Source: Frateuria aurantia DSM 6220 (GTDB lineage: Bacteria; Pseudomonadota; Gammaproteobacteria; Xanthomonadales; Rhodanobacteraceae). Taken from it: DNA of 64,000 nt. Below the pieces are notes generated by a model. That model ran no database searches and was not told where the DNA came from. It was given only the letters and a program-made list of their open reading frames with translations. A program made the position numbers and the translations under genes. The stretch covers positions 3,173,110 to 3,237,109 of the forward strand of contig NC_017033.1 of assembly GCF_000242255.2 (NCBI RefSeq). Direction: 5' to 3'. Below, in pieces: positions 55,793-64,000 of this stretch; the stretch's first letter is position 1; the number at the start of each line of letters is the position of its first letter.

Positions 55793-56752
55793 TCACGCCT
55801 CCAGCGAAGCCAGCCACTCGTCGTCCGAGCCGTCCGGCACACCTTCGAACAAGGGCGTGGAAAGATAGCGCTCGCCGGTATCGGGCAGCACGGCCAGAAT
55901 CACGCTGCCCGGCTCGGCCTGCTCGGCGTGCTGCAGGGCCGCCGCCGCCGTGGCGCCGGCCGAGATGCCGACGAAGATCCCCTCTTCGGCCGCCAGTCGG
56001 CGGGATACGCTGATGGCATCCGTGTCGGTCACCGGCAGCAGCTCGTCATAGACCTGCCGGTTGAGCACGCCGGGAATGAAATCCGGGGCCCAGCCCTGGA
56101 TCTTGTGCGGCGCCCATGGCTGACCGCCCAGCAGGGAGGCGCCCGCCGGCTCGGTGGCAATGATTCTGACGCCGGGCCGGGCCGCTTTCAGCACTTCGCC
56201 GACACCGGTCAGGGTGCCGCCGGTACCCCAGCCCGATACGAAGGCATCCAGCCGCTTGCCGGCAAAATCGCTGAGAATTTCGGCGGCCGTGGTCTGCCGG
56301 TGAAAAGCCGGATTGGCCGGATTCTGGAACTGCCTAGGCTGATACCAGCCGTACTTGGCAGCCAGCTCCTCGGCCTTGCGCACCATGCCGGTGCCACGTT
56401 CGGCCGCCGGGGTCAGGATCACCTTGCCGCCATAGGCACGAATCAGCTTGCGGCGCTCCACCGAAAAGGTTTCGGTCATCGTGGCCACGAAGCGGTAACC
56501 CCGGGCCGCGCATACCATGGCCAAGGCCACGCCGGTATTGCCCGAAGTCGCGTCCACCACCGTGTCGCCGGGTTTCAGCAGGCCGCGCTGCTCGGCATCG
56601 AGAATCACCGCCAAGGCCAACCGATCCTTGACCGAGCCACCGGGATTGAAGGATTCAACCTTGGCATACAAGGTGATGCCCTCGGGCGCCAGTCGATGCA
56701 GTCGCACGACCGGGGTGCGGCCGATGGTATCCAGGATGCTGTCGTAAAGCAC
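55793..56752 (-). CDS. cysK: Cysteine synthase A
   Basis: A 319-residue O-acetylserine sulfhydrylase making cysteine from O-acetylserine and sulfide. PLP lysine K42 in NPGGSVKDR, TSGNTGVALAMVCAARGY, phosphate-binding VSGWGTGGTLTGVGEVL, and IFVGISAGATAAAAL near the end. A CysK1/CysK2 call rather than CysM rests on the ESFNPGGSVKDRLALAVILDAE context. Starts divergently from dinG with 160 bp between. Confidence 0.94.
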   Translation of the reverse strand: MLYDSILDTIGRTPVVRLHRLAPEGITLYAKVESFNPGGSVKDRLALAVILDAEQRGLLKPGDTVVDATSGNTGVALAMVCAARGYRFVATMTETFSVERRKLIRAYGGKVILTPAAERGTGMVRKAEELAAKYGWYQPRQFQNPANPAFHRQTTAAEILSDFAGKRLDAFVSGWGTGGTLTGVGEVLKAARPGVRIIATEPAGASLLGGQPWAPHKIQGWAPDFIPGVLNRQVYDELLPVTDTDAISVSRRLAAEEGIFVGISAGATAAAALQHAEQAEPGSVILAVLPDTGERYLSTPLFEGVPDGSDDEWLASLEA

Positions 56753-56900
56753 GATGTCGCCCTCTTCGATCTCAAGCCGGTGGCTTACAACCTACTACAT
56801 TAGGCCTCGCATTCGAGGGGCAACAATAAGCAAACGGACTGACAACCAAACTTGCGGTTATAAGGCCTTCGCCTTGTCCGCTCTCTCCGACGCCAGCCTG

Positions 56901-56906
56901 TATCAT
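56901..56906 (+). promoter_or_regulatory. Candidate -10 of dinG, implying a leaderless mRNA
   Basis: TATCAT ends 7 bases before the dinG ATG, so transcription would start at the ATG itself. A TATAAG about 40 bp further up (near 56861) is an alternative -10 with an ordinary leader. No ribosome-binding site is evident. Confidence 0.35.
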
Positions 56907-56912
56907 GACCGG

Positions 56913-59018
56913 ATGCTGACAGATGATACCAAGGCCGCGATCAGGACCGCCTACGCGAGCCTCAAGGACGGACTGCCCGGATTCCGGATCCGCCCCTCGC
57001 AAGGCAAGATGATCGCCGAGGTAGCCAAGACTCTGGCCGCCACCGGCGGCGCAGGCGTGATCGAGGCCCCGACAGGCACCGGCAAATCGATGGCCTACCT
57101 GCTGGCCGGCCTGGAAGTGGCTCGCGCCCACAAGAAGAAGCTGCTGATCGCCACCGCCACGGTGGCCTTGCAGGAGCAGCTGGTGACCCGCGACATCCCC
57201 TTGTATCTGAAGCTGAGCGGCAACCAGGCCAAGATCGCGCTGGCCAAGGGGCGTGGACGCTACCTGTGCCCGCGCAATCTGCTGCAGGCCCGGGGCGGCA
57301 TCGATACCCAGGCCCAGGGCTCGCTGGCCGGCTTCGAACAGGATCTGAGCCTGTGGCCGCGCGCCCCTTCGGACCGCGATCGCAGCGTGCTGGGCAAGCT
57401 GGAAGGCGCCTGGCAGCGCGGCGAGTGGACCGGCGACATCGATCTGGCCCCGGAGGCGCCCAGCGATCTGTTGCGCTCGATGCTGACCACCAGTGCCGGC
57501 GGCTGCACCGGCCGGCGTTGCAGCCAGTTCATGGGCTGCCCCTTTTTTTCGGCCCGGCGTGCCGTCGCCGACGCCGAAATCATCGTCGCCAACCAGGACC
57601 TGGTGCTGTCCGACCTGACCATGCCCCGCGAGGAAGACGGCTTCGGCGGCGTGATCCTGCCCAAGCCCGACGAGACGCTGTACATTTTCGACGAGGCCCA
57701 TCACCTGCCGGGCAAGGCCATCGACCGCGGGGCCTCGGAGGTGTTCATGGCGGCCTCGACCCGCCAGCTGGGCCGTCTGGGCCGACAGATCCATGCCGCC
57801 TACTCGCTGACCGACAAGGAAGTGCTGGGCAAGGTGCCGCTGGAGGCCGGTGACGAGCGACTGCAGGCTTACAGCGACGCGCTGGAAGCGCTGGAACGCG
57901 AGATCCGGCTGACCTGGATCCCGGATGAAGGCGAGGACATACCCGTCTGGCGGGCCTCGCTGGGCCAGCTGCCGGTCGCCTGGATCGCCCATGCCGAGCA
58001 CCTCCATCAGCTCAGCGCCGAGCTGCGCCGCTGGCTGACTGCTGTGCGGCGGGCCGTGCTGGAAATGAGCGAGGGCGGCCCCACCCAGGAGGCTCTGGTC
58101 CGCGAACTGGGCATGGCCCTGGAGCGCATGGAGCGCCAGGTCCGCACCTGGCAAGCCTGGAGCCATGAAGACCTTGAAAACGTGCCGCCGATGGCCCGCT
58201 GGGTCAGCCTGGGACCGGACCGGCAGCTGGTCTGCCATGCCTCGGCGGTCTCCGCCGGCCATCTGCTGCGCAAGGTGCTGTGGGACAATGCCAGCGCCAC
58301 GGTGATGACCTCGGCGACGCTCAGCGCCGGTGGCCAGTTCCGCCAGTTTGCCGATGCCGTCGGTCTGCCTGACGATGCGATCACCCTGAGTCTGCCTTCA
58401 CCATTTGATCTGGCCCATCAGGCCCGGCTGGAAGTGCCCGCACTCAAGGCCCTGCCCGAAGCACGCGAGGCCCATGCCGAAGAGATCTGCCGCTGGCTGG
58501 AGCAGCATCTGGACTGGGACGCCGGCAACCTGGTGCTGTTCACCTCCCGCGCCAAACTGGACCGGGTCCTGCAACGGCTGCCGATCGCCATGGTCCGCAA
58601 GGTCCGTGCCCAGGGCTCGCTGGGCAAGAGCCAGCTGATCGCCGAGCATACCGCGGCAGTGGAGGCCGGTCAGGGCAGTACCTTGTTCGGACTGGCCTCT
58701 TTCGGCGAAGGCCTGGACCTGCCCGGCAAGCTCTGTGAAACCGTGGTGATCACCCAGCTGCCCTTCGCGGTGCCGACCGACCCGGTCGGGGCAACCTATG
58801 CCGAATGGCTGGAATCACGTGGTCGCAATCCCTTTATCGAAGTGACCGTGCCCGAGGCCACCCGGATCCTGACCCAGTACTGCGGCCGCCTGATCCGCAC
58901 CGAAACCGACCAGGGCCGAATCGTGCTGCTGGACCGGCGCGTGATCGTCAAGCGCTATGGGGCGCGCATGCTCAATGCCTTGCCGCCGTTCGAGCGGGTG
59001 ATCGAAGCCACGCCCTGA
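56913..59018 (+). CDS. dinG: ATP-dependent DNA helicase DinG
   Basis: A 701-residue XPD-like 5'-3' helicase (E. coli 716) that resolves R-loops and forks. Walker A EAPTGTGKS at residues 51-59; Fe-S cluster cysteines C119, C198, C203 and C209 (CPRN; CTGRRCSQFMGCP); DEAH box IFDEAHHLPG near residue 255; motif III VMTSATLS near 470; motif V/VI TLFGLASFGEGLDLPG and ILTQYCGRLIRTETDQGR. The ATG at 56913 is selected because it is the first start in register with family members; the frame upstream overlaps the cysK promoter. Confidence 0.95.
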   Translation: MLTDDTKAAIRTAYASLKDGLPGFRIRPSQGKMIAEVAKTLAATGGAGVIEAPTGTGKSMAYLLAGLEVARAHKKKLLIATATVALQEQLVTRDIPLYLKLSGNQAKIALAKGRGRYLCPRNLLQARGGIDTQAQGSLAGFEQDLSLWPRAPSDRDRSVLGKLEGAWQRGEWTGDIDLAPEAPSDLLRSMLTTSAGGCTGRRCSQFMGCPFFSARRAVADAEIIVANQDLVLSDLTMPREEDGFGGVILPKPDETLYIFDEAHHLPGKAIDRGASEVFMAASTRQLGRLGRQIHAAYSLTDKEVLGKVPLEAGDERLQAYSDALEALEREIRLTWIPDEGEDIPVWRASLGQLPVAWIAHAEHLHQLSAELRRWLTAVRRAVLEMSEGGPTQEALVRELGMALERMERQVRTWQAWSHEDLENVPPMARWVSLGPDRQLVCHASAVSAGHLLRKVLWDNASATVMTSATLSAGGQFRQFADAVGLPDDAITLSLPSPFDLAHQARLEVPALKALPEAREAHAEEICRWLEQHLDWDAGNLVLFTSRAKLDRVLQRLPIAMVRKVRAQGSLGKSQLIAEHTAAVEAGQGSTLFGLASFGEGLDLPGKLCETVVITQLPFAVPTDPVGATYAEWLESRGRNPFIEVTVPEATRILTQYCGRLIRTETDQGRIVLLDRRVIVKRYGARMLNALPPFERVIEATP

Positions 59019-59021
59019 ATC

Positions 59022-59051
59022 CCGCGACCGTCGCAGTCACGACGGTCGCGG
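59022..59051. terminator. Stem-loop between convergent dinG and aminopeptidase genes
   Basis: Perfect 12-bp stem CCGCGACCGTCG / CGACGGTCGCGG with a 6-nt loop, four bases after the dinG stop. A weak CTCTT follows on the plus strand. Probably the dinG terminator or a bidirectional one. Confidence 0.6.
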
Positions 59052-59109
59052 CCTCTTGCCGGTTGGCAGGCCTGCCGGCCCGCTCGATCCAGTCTCGCGA
59101 CGGGCAGGC

Positions 59110-61788
59110 TCAGGGAGTGATGGAGGCCGGATCCTGCTTTGCCTTCAAGGCCGAGCACAGCTCGGTGGCTTCCACCGTCTGCGCCAGACCGCGGGCCGCG
59201 CCCGTGACCTGATCCACCCGGCTCTTGAAGAACGCCTGCAGCCGCTCAGACTCGGCGGCGGAACAGCCACCACCGCCCATCAGTGCAGGCAACCGGCCGC
59301 CCGAAAAACTGCCGGTACGATCGACGATGGCCTGATAGTGGGCCACCGACCAATGCCAGATCGCATCGCGACCGGCTTCGGTGTCGCGATTGCCTGACAG
59401 CAGGGCGGCCATCTCGCCGACCTTGACCCTGGGGTCCAACGCCAGGTCGCGGATGCGTGCCGCCTGAGACGGCTGCTCGACCGCTGCCAGAGCGGCCAGG
59501 ATCGCGTTGCGCCGGGCCGGATCACTGGTCAGTGGCAGCTGCTCGATCAGGCGATCGACGGTCGCCTTGCCATGGATCTGCGCAGCCACGGCCAATGCCA
59601 GTCCGGCCAGATCCGGATTGGCCACCGAAAAGTCCAGATGTCCATCCTTGAGGTTCAGTACCGCATCACCTTGCTGCAGCAAGGCGCTGCGCACTTCGTC
59701 CTGAGGAAAGTCCAGCGCCAGCAGCCGCGCCAGCTCGCTGCGCAGCAAGGCATCGGCCGCCGACTCACCCGGCTTGCGCTGATAGCCCAGGGCCTGCAGC
59801 CGCGGCAGATAGGCCTTGGCCACCCATGTCTGCAAGGTAGCCTTTTGCGCCGGCGTCTGCGCCTCATGGCTCCTGATCCAGCCCAGCACTCCCAGCGGTG
59901 CCGTCGCCACCTCGCGTACCTTGGACCCCGTCAGCGGCTGCAGTGCCTGCAGCACGTCGGAGGCATCCAGATCTCCGTGCCGGAATGCCGCCGCTACCGC
60001 ATCGGCATAGGCCAGCTGCTCGGCATCATCGAGCTCGCTGAGATGCCGGCTCAACACCTTGAGATCCGCCCCGTCCATGCCAAAGCGGTAATAACCACGC
60101 GCCTGGGCATTGGGAAGCACCCAGCCCCCCTCGACCGCACCGGGCAGCTCGATCCGGCCCTGGACCTGATCCAGCAGTTCACAGGCACGCTTGCTGCCAC
60201 CGGCAATCTGGTAGCGCACGCAGACCGGCACGCCCCAGACGGCATCGGCACGCCCCTTGCTACCCCAGGGCAGATAGCGGCTCTGGCTCAGCTCCAACCA
60301 GGTCCGTCCGTCCTGCCGCACGGTACGGGTCTGCACATAGGGAACACCCGGCTGATCCAGGAAGCTGCGAAAAGCCTGCTTGAAACGCTCGCCCTGGCCG
60401 GCGGCATCAGCTACCGAGTCGATCAGATCATCCGCCGTGGCATTGCCGAAGGCATGGGCCTGGATATAGTGGCGCATGCCCTGCCGGAACTTGTCCGCAC
60501 CGACATAGGCTTCGAACATGCCGAGCACCGCAGCACCCTTCTGATAGGTGATGCCGTCGAATGCCGTCTCGATATCACCGTTGCCGGTGATCGGCTGGCG
60601 AATCTTGCGGGTGGTGACCAGGCTGTCGCCATTCATGGCCTGCTCGGCACCGCGGACCCGGTCCAGATCGGCCCGATATTCGGGATGCAGCTGCTGGGTC
60701 ACCTTCTGCTGCATCCAGGTGGCAAAGGATTCGTTGAGCCACAGATCATCCCACCAGGCCAGGGTCACGGTGTCACCGGTCCACTGATGGGCCAGCTCGT
60801 GGGCCGTCACATTGAAGGACAGCTGGACATAACGCGCCGCGGAATCGGGATCCAGCAGCAGCAACCAGTCGCGGAAGGTCACCAGTCCCGGATTCTCCAT
60901 CGCACCGGCCGAAAAATCCGGCGCTGCCAGCAGGTCCAGCTTGCCGAAGGGGTAGCCGAAACCGTAATAGTCTTCCAGCGTCCTGATGATGGCCGGCGTC
61001 TCGCTCAGCACATGCTGCAGGCGATGGCCTTCGCCCTGGGCCGCGATGCCCCGCAGCTCCACCGGCTCGCTGCGCTGGGCATCGGGCTGGATCACCGGAC
61101 CCTGCTGGATATCCCAGGGTCCGACGGCAAAGGCGACCAGATAGCTCGGCAGGGGCCGGGTCGGCGCGAAACTCAGGGTTTTCCAGCCGGCACCGGCCGG
61201 CTTCTCGCCGATCTGACGGGTATTCGCCACCCCGGCCTCATCGGCAGGAATGGTCAGACTCAGATGGTAAGGCGTCTTGAAGTCCGGCTCGTCAAAACCG
61301 GGAAAAGCATAGCGGGCACTGACCGGCTCCATCTGGGTCATGGCATAGGGCTTGCCTGCATGGCTGACCTTGTACAGGCCTTGCAACTGCCGATTCAGAG
61401 GGGCCACATAGCTGATGCTCAGCTGCAGCTTCTGCGGGGCCAGACTGCGCCCGAAGTCGATACGGACCACGCCCTCCTGCGGCGCGACCGACACATAGCG
61501 CGCCGGCAGCTGCCGCCCATCGGCGGTACGGATCGAAACCGTGCCGACCTTCAGATCCTGGCCATGGATCCAGACATGGTCTGAGTCCTTCTTCAGATCG
61601 AAATCGATCACCGCCGTTCCGGAGAAATCCGACTGTCGCGGATCCACCCGCAAAGCCAGTGCATAAGACTCCGGCACCGCCCAGCGAGGCAGCTTGCCCA
61701 GAGGAGCCGGCTCGGCCGTCGCAGCCAGAGCGCTGCCACAGGCCATGGCCAGGCTCGCCAGAGCGAGAGGACGAAGAAGACGCTGCAT
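59110..61788 (-). CDS. Secreted M1-family metallo-aminopeptidase
   Basis: An 892-residue exported protease with a signal peptide (1-23, MQRLLRPLALASLAMACGSALAA). Exopeptidase motif GAMEN at 295-299; zinc site HELAH at 330-334 with third ligand E353 (NESFA, 18 residues later), the complete gluzincin set; then an ERAP1-like C-terminal helical domain (about 550-892). It trims N-terminal residues from peptides in the periplasm or medium, and may follow the sedolisin in protein use, which is inference. The usual bacterial PepN has no signal peptide, so this is the secreted type common in Xanthomonadales. Confidence 0.95.
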   Translation of the reverse strand: MQRLLRPLALASLAMACGSALAATAEPAPLGKLPRWAVPESYALALRVDPRQSDFSGTAVIDFDLKKDSDHVWIHGQDLKVGTVSIRTADGRQLPARYVSVAPQEGVVRIDFGRSLAPQKLQLSISYVAPLNRQLQGLYKVSHAGKPYAMTQMEPVSARYAFPGFDEPDFKTPYHLSLTIPADEAGVANTRQIGEKPAGAGWKTLSFAPTRPLPSYLVAFAVGPWDIQQGPVIQPDAQRSEPVELRGIAAQGEGHRLQHVLSETPAIIRTLEDYYGFGYPFGKLDLLAAPDFSAGAMENPGLVTFRDWLLLLDPDSAARYVQLSFNVTAHELAHQWTGDTVTLAWWDDLWLNESFATWMQQKVTQQLHPEYRADLDRVRGAEQAMNGDSLVTTRKIRQPITGNGDIETAFDGITYQKGAAVLGMFEAYVGADKFRQGMRHYIQAHAFGNATADDLIDSVADAAGQGERFKQAFRSFLDQPGVPYVQTRTVRQDGRTWLELSQSRYLPWGSKGRADAVWGVPVCVRYQIAGGSKRACELLDQVQGRIELPGAVEGGWVLPNAQARGYYRFGMDGADLKVLSRHLSELDDAEQLAYADAVAAAFRHGDLDASDVLQALQPLTGSKVREVATAPLGVLGWIRSHEAQTPAQKATLQTWVAKAYLPRLQALGYQRKPGESAADALLRSELARLLALDFPQDEVRSALLQQGDAVLNLKDGHLDFSVANPDLAGLALAVAAQIHGKATVDRLIEQLPLTSDPARRNAILAALAAVEQPSQAARIRDLALDPRVKVGEMAALLSGNRDTEAGRDAIWHWSVAHYQAIVDRTGSFSGGRLPALMGGGGCSAAESERLQAFFKSRVDQVTGAARGLAQTVEATELCSALKAKQDPASITP

Positions 61789-61986
61789 CGGATACCTCGA
61801 CTATTCAGACAAGCTCCTGATTGTGTCGGATGCCATCCGCACAGGCAAACCTGGATGAACCGACAGATTGGAGCGCACGCCTAAAGTGCATATCGTTCTT
61901 GCCGATACAGTGGATTGCGCTGCCAAACCTCCGGAGTATCCGCGCTTGCGTCCGCGGCCCTGCGGCCTTGGCCCAAGCGTCATGTC

Positions 61987-63264
61987 ATGCTCGACAGAGC
62001 CGTTCTCTCCACCATGCTGCGTCGTTGCGCGGCCGGCCTCAGGCTGGCACATTTCCTGCCGCCCGCGATCCTGCTGATCAGCTGGCCAGCAGCATGGCTG
62101 ACCACCCGCCACCATGAGCTGGCCGGTATTCTCGCCGTGCTGCCCTGGTTGCTGCTGCTCCTTGGCGCCGCCTTGTGCTGTGTGTTCCAGCGCTGGCAGC
62201 AGCTGCTGCTGATGGCCTGGATGATGGTGCTCGAAACCGGTCTGATGCGTGATGTGCAGTCCATGGACCAGCCGTTCTTCCCAGGTCCCGCCGTCATTGC
62301 CGATTTCATCCTCGCCACTACGCTGTGGCCCGCCATCTGCAGCGTATTTGCGCTGTGGTCCGATGGACGGCGCCTCTTGCCCGAAGTAGCTGCTCGTGCA
62401 CTGGTTCTCGGCATCGCGATCCTGGGACTGAAGTATCTGCATGACCACCCCGACCTGGCATTGATCCGCCAGCTCGGTCAGACCTGGTGGCCCGCGCTGC
62501 ATGCCGGCTGGATGCGCCTGCCCCAGCTCAGCTATCCGATCTGCGTCGGCGGCATGATCCTGCTCGGCCTCGGCTACCTGCTGGAACCGCGTCCCCGCCA
62601 TGCCGTGCCATGGCTGCTCCTGCCATTCACCCTGGCCATCCTGCCGCATGTTTTCATCGAGCCTCAGCTGTTGCCGATCTTCTGCTCACTGGCCTTGCTC
62701 AGCCAGATGGCCGCCCTGGTGCAGGAATCGCTGGAACTGGCCTTTCGTGACGAACTGACGGGCCTGCCTTCGCGACGGGCCCTCAATGAACGCCTGCGTC
62801 AGCTCTCCAGACAGTACTGCCTGGCGATCGTCGATATCGATCATTTCAAACAATGCAACGACCGGCATGGCCATGACGTGGGCGACCAGGTGCTGCGGAT
62901 GGTGGCCAGCCGCCTGCGTCAGGGCAGCCGCGGACGAACCTATCGCCAAGGTGGCGAGGAGTTCGTGATCGTGCTGGATCGTCAGGCGCCGGAGGCGGCC
63001 AGGGTATGGCTGGAGGCCATCCGTGAAGATATTGCCGACTATCCCATGCAACTGCGCGATATGGCCAGCCGACCGGCCGGCAAGCACCGGAACCTTCGCC
63101 GGCCGGGCTCATCGGCAAGCGGCCGCCGCTCACTCACGGTCACCGTCAGCATCGGACTGGCCGCCGGCCACCGCCAGTCCGATGTCGCCGAGGTACTCAA
63201 GCAGGCAGACAAGGCCTTGTACAAGGCCAAGGCTCTGGGCCGCAACCGTGTCGTGCAGGCATGA
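61987..63264 (+). CDS. Membrane-bound diguanylate cyclase (GGDEF)
   Basis: A protein of about 425 residues: seven or so N-terminal hydrophobic helices (about 20-260), then a GGDEF domain (about 275-425: LAFRDELTGLPSRRALNERL, IVDIDHFKQCNDRHGHDVGDQVLRMVA, active site GGEEF, VTVSIGLAAG). The active-site motif is intact, so c-di-GMP synthesis is expected. The product-inhibition RxxD site usually 5 residues before GGEEF is absent (sequence RGRTYRQ). An Arg/Ser-rich insert of about 25 residues (near 370-395) precedes VTVSIG. The start is uncertain (61987, or 62014). Confidence 0.88.
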   Translation: MLDRAVLSTMLRRCAAGLRLAHFLPPAILLISWPAAWLTTRHHELAGILAVLPWLLLLLGAALCCVFQRWQQLLLMAWMMVLETGLMRDVQSMDQPFFPGPAVIADFILATTLWPAICSVFALWSDGRRLLPEVAARALVLGIAILGLKYLHDHPDLALIRQLGQTWWPALHAGWMRLPQLSYPICVGGMILLGLGYLLEPRPRHAVPWLLLPFTLAILPHVFIEPQLLPIFCSLALLSQMAALVQESLELAFRDELTGLPSRRALNERLRQLSRQYCLAIVDIDHFKQCNDRHGHDVGDQVLRMVASRLRQGSRGRTYRQGGEEFVIVLDRQAPEAARVWLEAIREDIADYPMQLRDMASRPAGKHRNLRRPGSSASGRRSLTVTVSIGLAAGHRQSDVAEVLKQADKALYKAKALGRNRVVQA

Positions 63265-63309
63265 GCCCATTCGACAGCTGATGCCTTTGACCGGCAGCGG
63301 CCCGCCTGA

Positions 63310-64000
63310 TCAGGCCAGTTCTTCAGCCGGGCCGAAGAACTCGCAATGCATCTGCGCAGCCGGCACACCCAGTTCGGCCAGGGCATGCTTGACCGCCAGC
63401 ATGAACGGTTTCGGCCCCAGGAAATAGGCCTCGACCTGCTCGGCCTGCGGCAGCCAGGCCGCCAACTGGCTGGCCGAAGGGCGGTTGCGGCCATCGCCTT
63501 CCGGCGCATCGTGCACGAAATGCAGCTGCAGCCGGGAATGTTCGGCCGCCTTGGCCTGCAACCACTGGCCAAAGGCCTGCTGCTCGGGGTTGCGCGAATA
63601 ATGCACGAAAACCACCGGCTTGCCGGTGGCCAAGGCCTGATCCATCATCGGCAAGGTCGGCGTGATACCGACGCCTCCGCTGATGAAAACAGCGGTACGC
63701 GGACTGTCCGCCAGCACGAATTCGCCCGCCGGCGGGAACAGCTCCAGCTCGGCACCTTCCGGCAGCGCATGCAGATAACCGGAAACCACGCCACCCGGCT
63801 CCTGCTTGACGCTGATGCGGTACTCGCGACCATCCGGACTGGCCGACAGCGAATAGTTGCGGCGGGTCTCGACCCCGTCCACCACCACCCGCAAGCCGAT
63901 GTATTGGCCAGGCTGGTTGTGCAGCACTTCACCACCGTCGACCGGCTGCAGATACAGCGAACGGATCACCGAGCTTTCCTGCACGGCCCGTATCAGCCTG
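63310..64000 (-). CDS. hmp: Flavohemoglobin / nitric oxide dioxygenase, C-terminal part (5' truncated by window)
   Basis: The reductase half (about 230 residues) of a protein converting NO to nitrate with O2 and NAD(P)H. FAD-binding RNYSLSASPDGREYRISVKQEPGGVVSGYLH, the ferredoxin-reductase-type NAD motif VFISGGVGITPTLPMMDQAL, VFVHYSRNPEQQAFG, and the C-terminal YFLGPKPFMLAVKHALAELGVPAAQMHCEFFGP match Hmp closely. The frame stays open to the window end, so the globin domain lies outside. An inner GTG near 63984 is not a real start. Convergent with the GGDEF gene, 45 bp apart; hmp is usually NO-induced, but its promoter is not in view. Confidence 0.93.
   Translation of the reverse strand, partial: RLIRAVQESSVIRSLYLQPVDGGEVLHNQPGQYIGLRVVVDGVETRRNYSLSASPDGREYRISVKQEPGGVVSGYLHALPEGAELELFPPAGEFVLADSPRTAVFISGGVGITPTLPMMDQALATGKPVVFVHYSRNPEQQAFGQWLQAKAAEHSRLQLHFVHDAPEGDGRNRPSASQLAAWLPQAEQVEAYFLGPKPFMLAVKHALAELGVPAAQMHCEFFGPAEELA

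Noticed and set aside
56776-56800. CCTACTACATTAGG before dinG as a possible LexA box
   Set aside because: Only the outer four bases are symmetric and it does not fit the known xanthomonad LexA consensus.
59572-61584. 670-codon open frame opposite the M1 aminopeptidase
   Set aside because: Antisense shadow; the minus-strand gene has signal peptide and all catalytic motifs.
1-64000. tRNA or rRNA genes, CRISPR arrays, insertion sequences, prophage
   Set aside because: I looked for them by eye and saw no cloverleaf, spaced direct-repeat array, transposase or phage gene.

Overview
The window reads as a continuous piece of chromosome from a high-G+C gammaproteobacterium of the Xanthomonadales (Lysobacterales), most like the Rhodanobacteraceae (Frateuria/Dyella/Rhodanobacter type). 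This rests on gene order (accC-prmA-zinc-ribbon/DUF3426-fis-purH; a DUF2782 gene beside polA; hemD-hemX-hemY), two Oar-type TonB-dependent receptors, a sedolisin protease and a fruBKA operon with the fused EIIA-HPr-EI protein. Genus is inference. I saw no rRNA, tRNA, CRISPR array, insertion sequence or prophage. Both window ends cut genes (accC on the left, hmp on the right).

Left part (1-9.7 kb): the end of biotin carboxylase, PrmA, a DUF3426 membrane protein, Fis and PurH run rightward. PurH is followed by about 1 kb without a conventional gene. It holds a tandem family of four related units; three end in strong intrinsic terminators and all four carry a Shine-Dalgarno-like motif exactly 8 nt before an ATG. 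Then come a YfeH-type transporter, a polyol-permease-type MFS transporter and an EamA permease, all leftward.

9.7-16.8 kb holds DNA metabolism: polA, a strong candidate small RNA directly downstream of it (four hairpins, each with a C-rich loop, resembling Xanthomonas sX13), a small membrane protein, uvrD and a FUSC-family membrane protein. 16.8-25.5 kb is a gene-poor AT-rich stretch with palindromes, then two long Oar-like outer-membrane receptors, each followed by a stem-loop.

25.8-38.2 kb, housekeeping and envelope: an LLM oxidoreductase, hemY-hemX-hemD, a thioesterase, a cysteine-free rhodanese-like protein, a BaeSR-like two-component system divergent from a Spy-like periplasmic protein, a lone HigA-type regulator, an FMN reductase, alaC and rmuC. 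38.4-47.2 kb is the fructose locus: divergent fruR and a tightly overlapping fruB-fruK-fruA operon that continues into a P-loop sugar or nucleoside kinase and an MFS sugar porter.

47.5-64 kb: a secreted sedolisin, folE, a three-gene condensin-like set (MksF-, MksE- and MksB-like) with 8-nt overlaps and no MksG/JetD nuclease beside it, a DUF1993 protein, cysK, dinG, a secreted M1 aminopeptidase, a membrane diguanylate cyclase and the C-terminal part of flavohemoglobin Hmp.

The items most worth follow-up are the tandem RNA/leader units after purH, the sX13-like RNA after polA and the C-rich motif the two share, the possible match of that motif to the G-rich ribosome-binding sites of both Oar receptors, the condensin-like operon, and the enlarged fructose operon.
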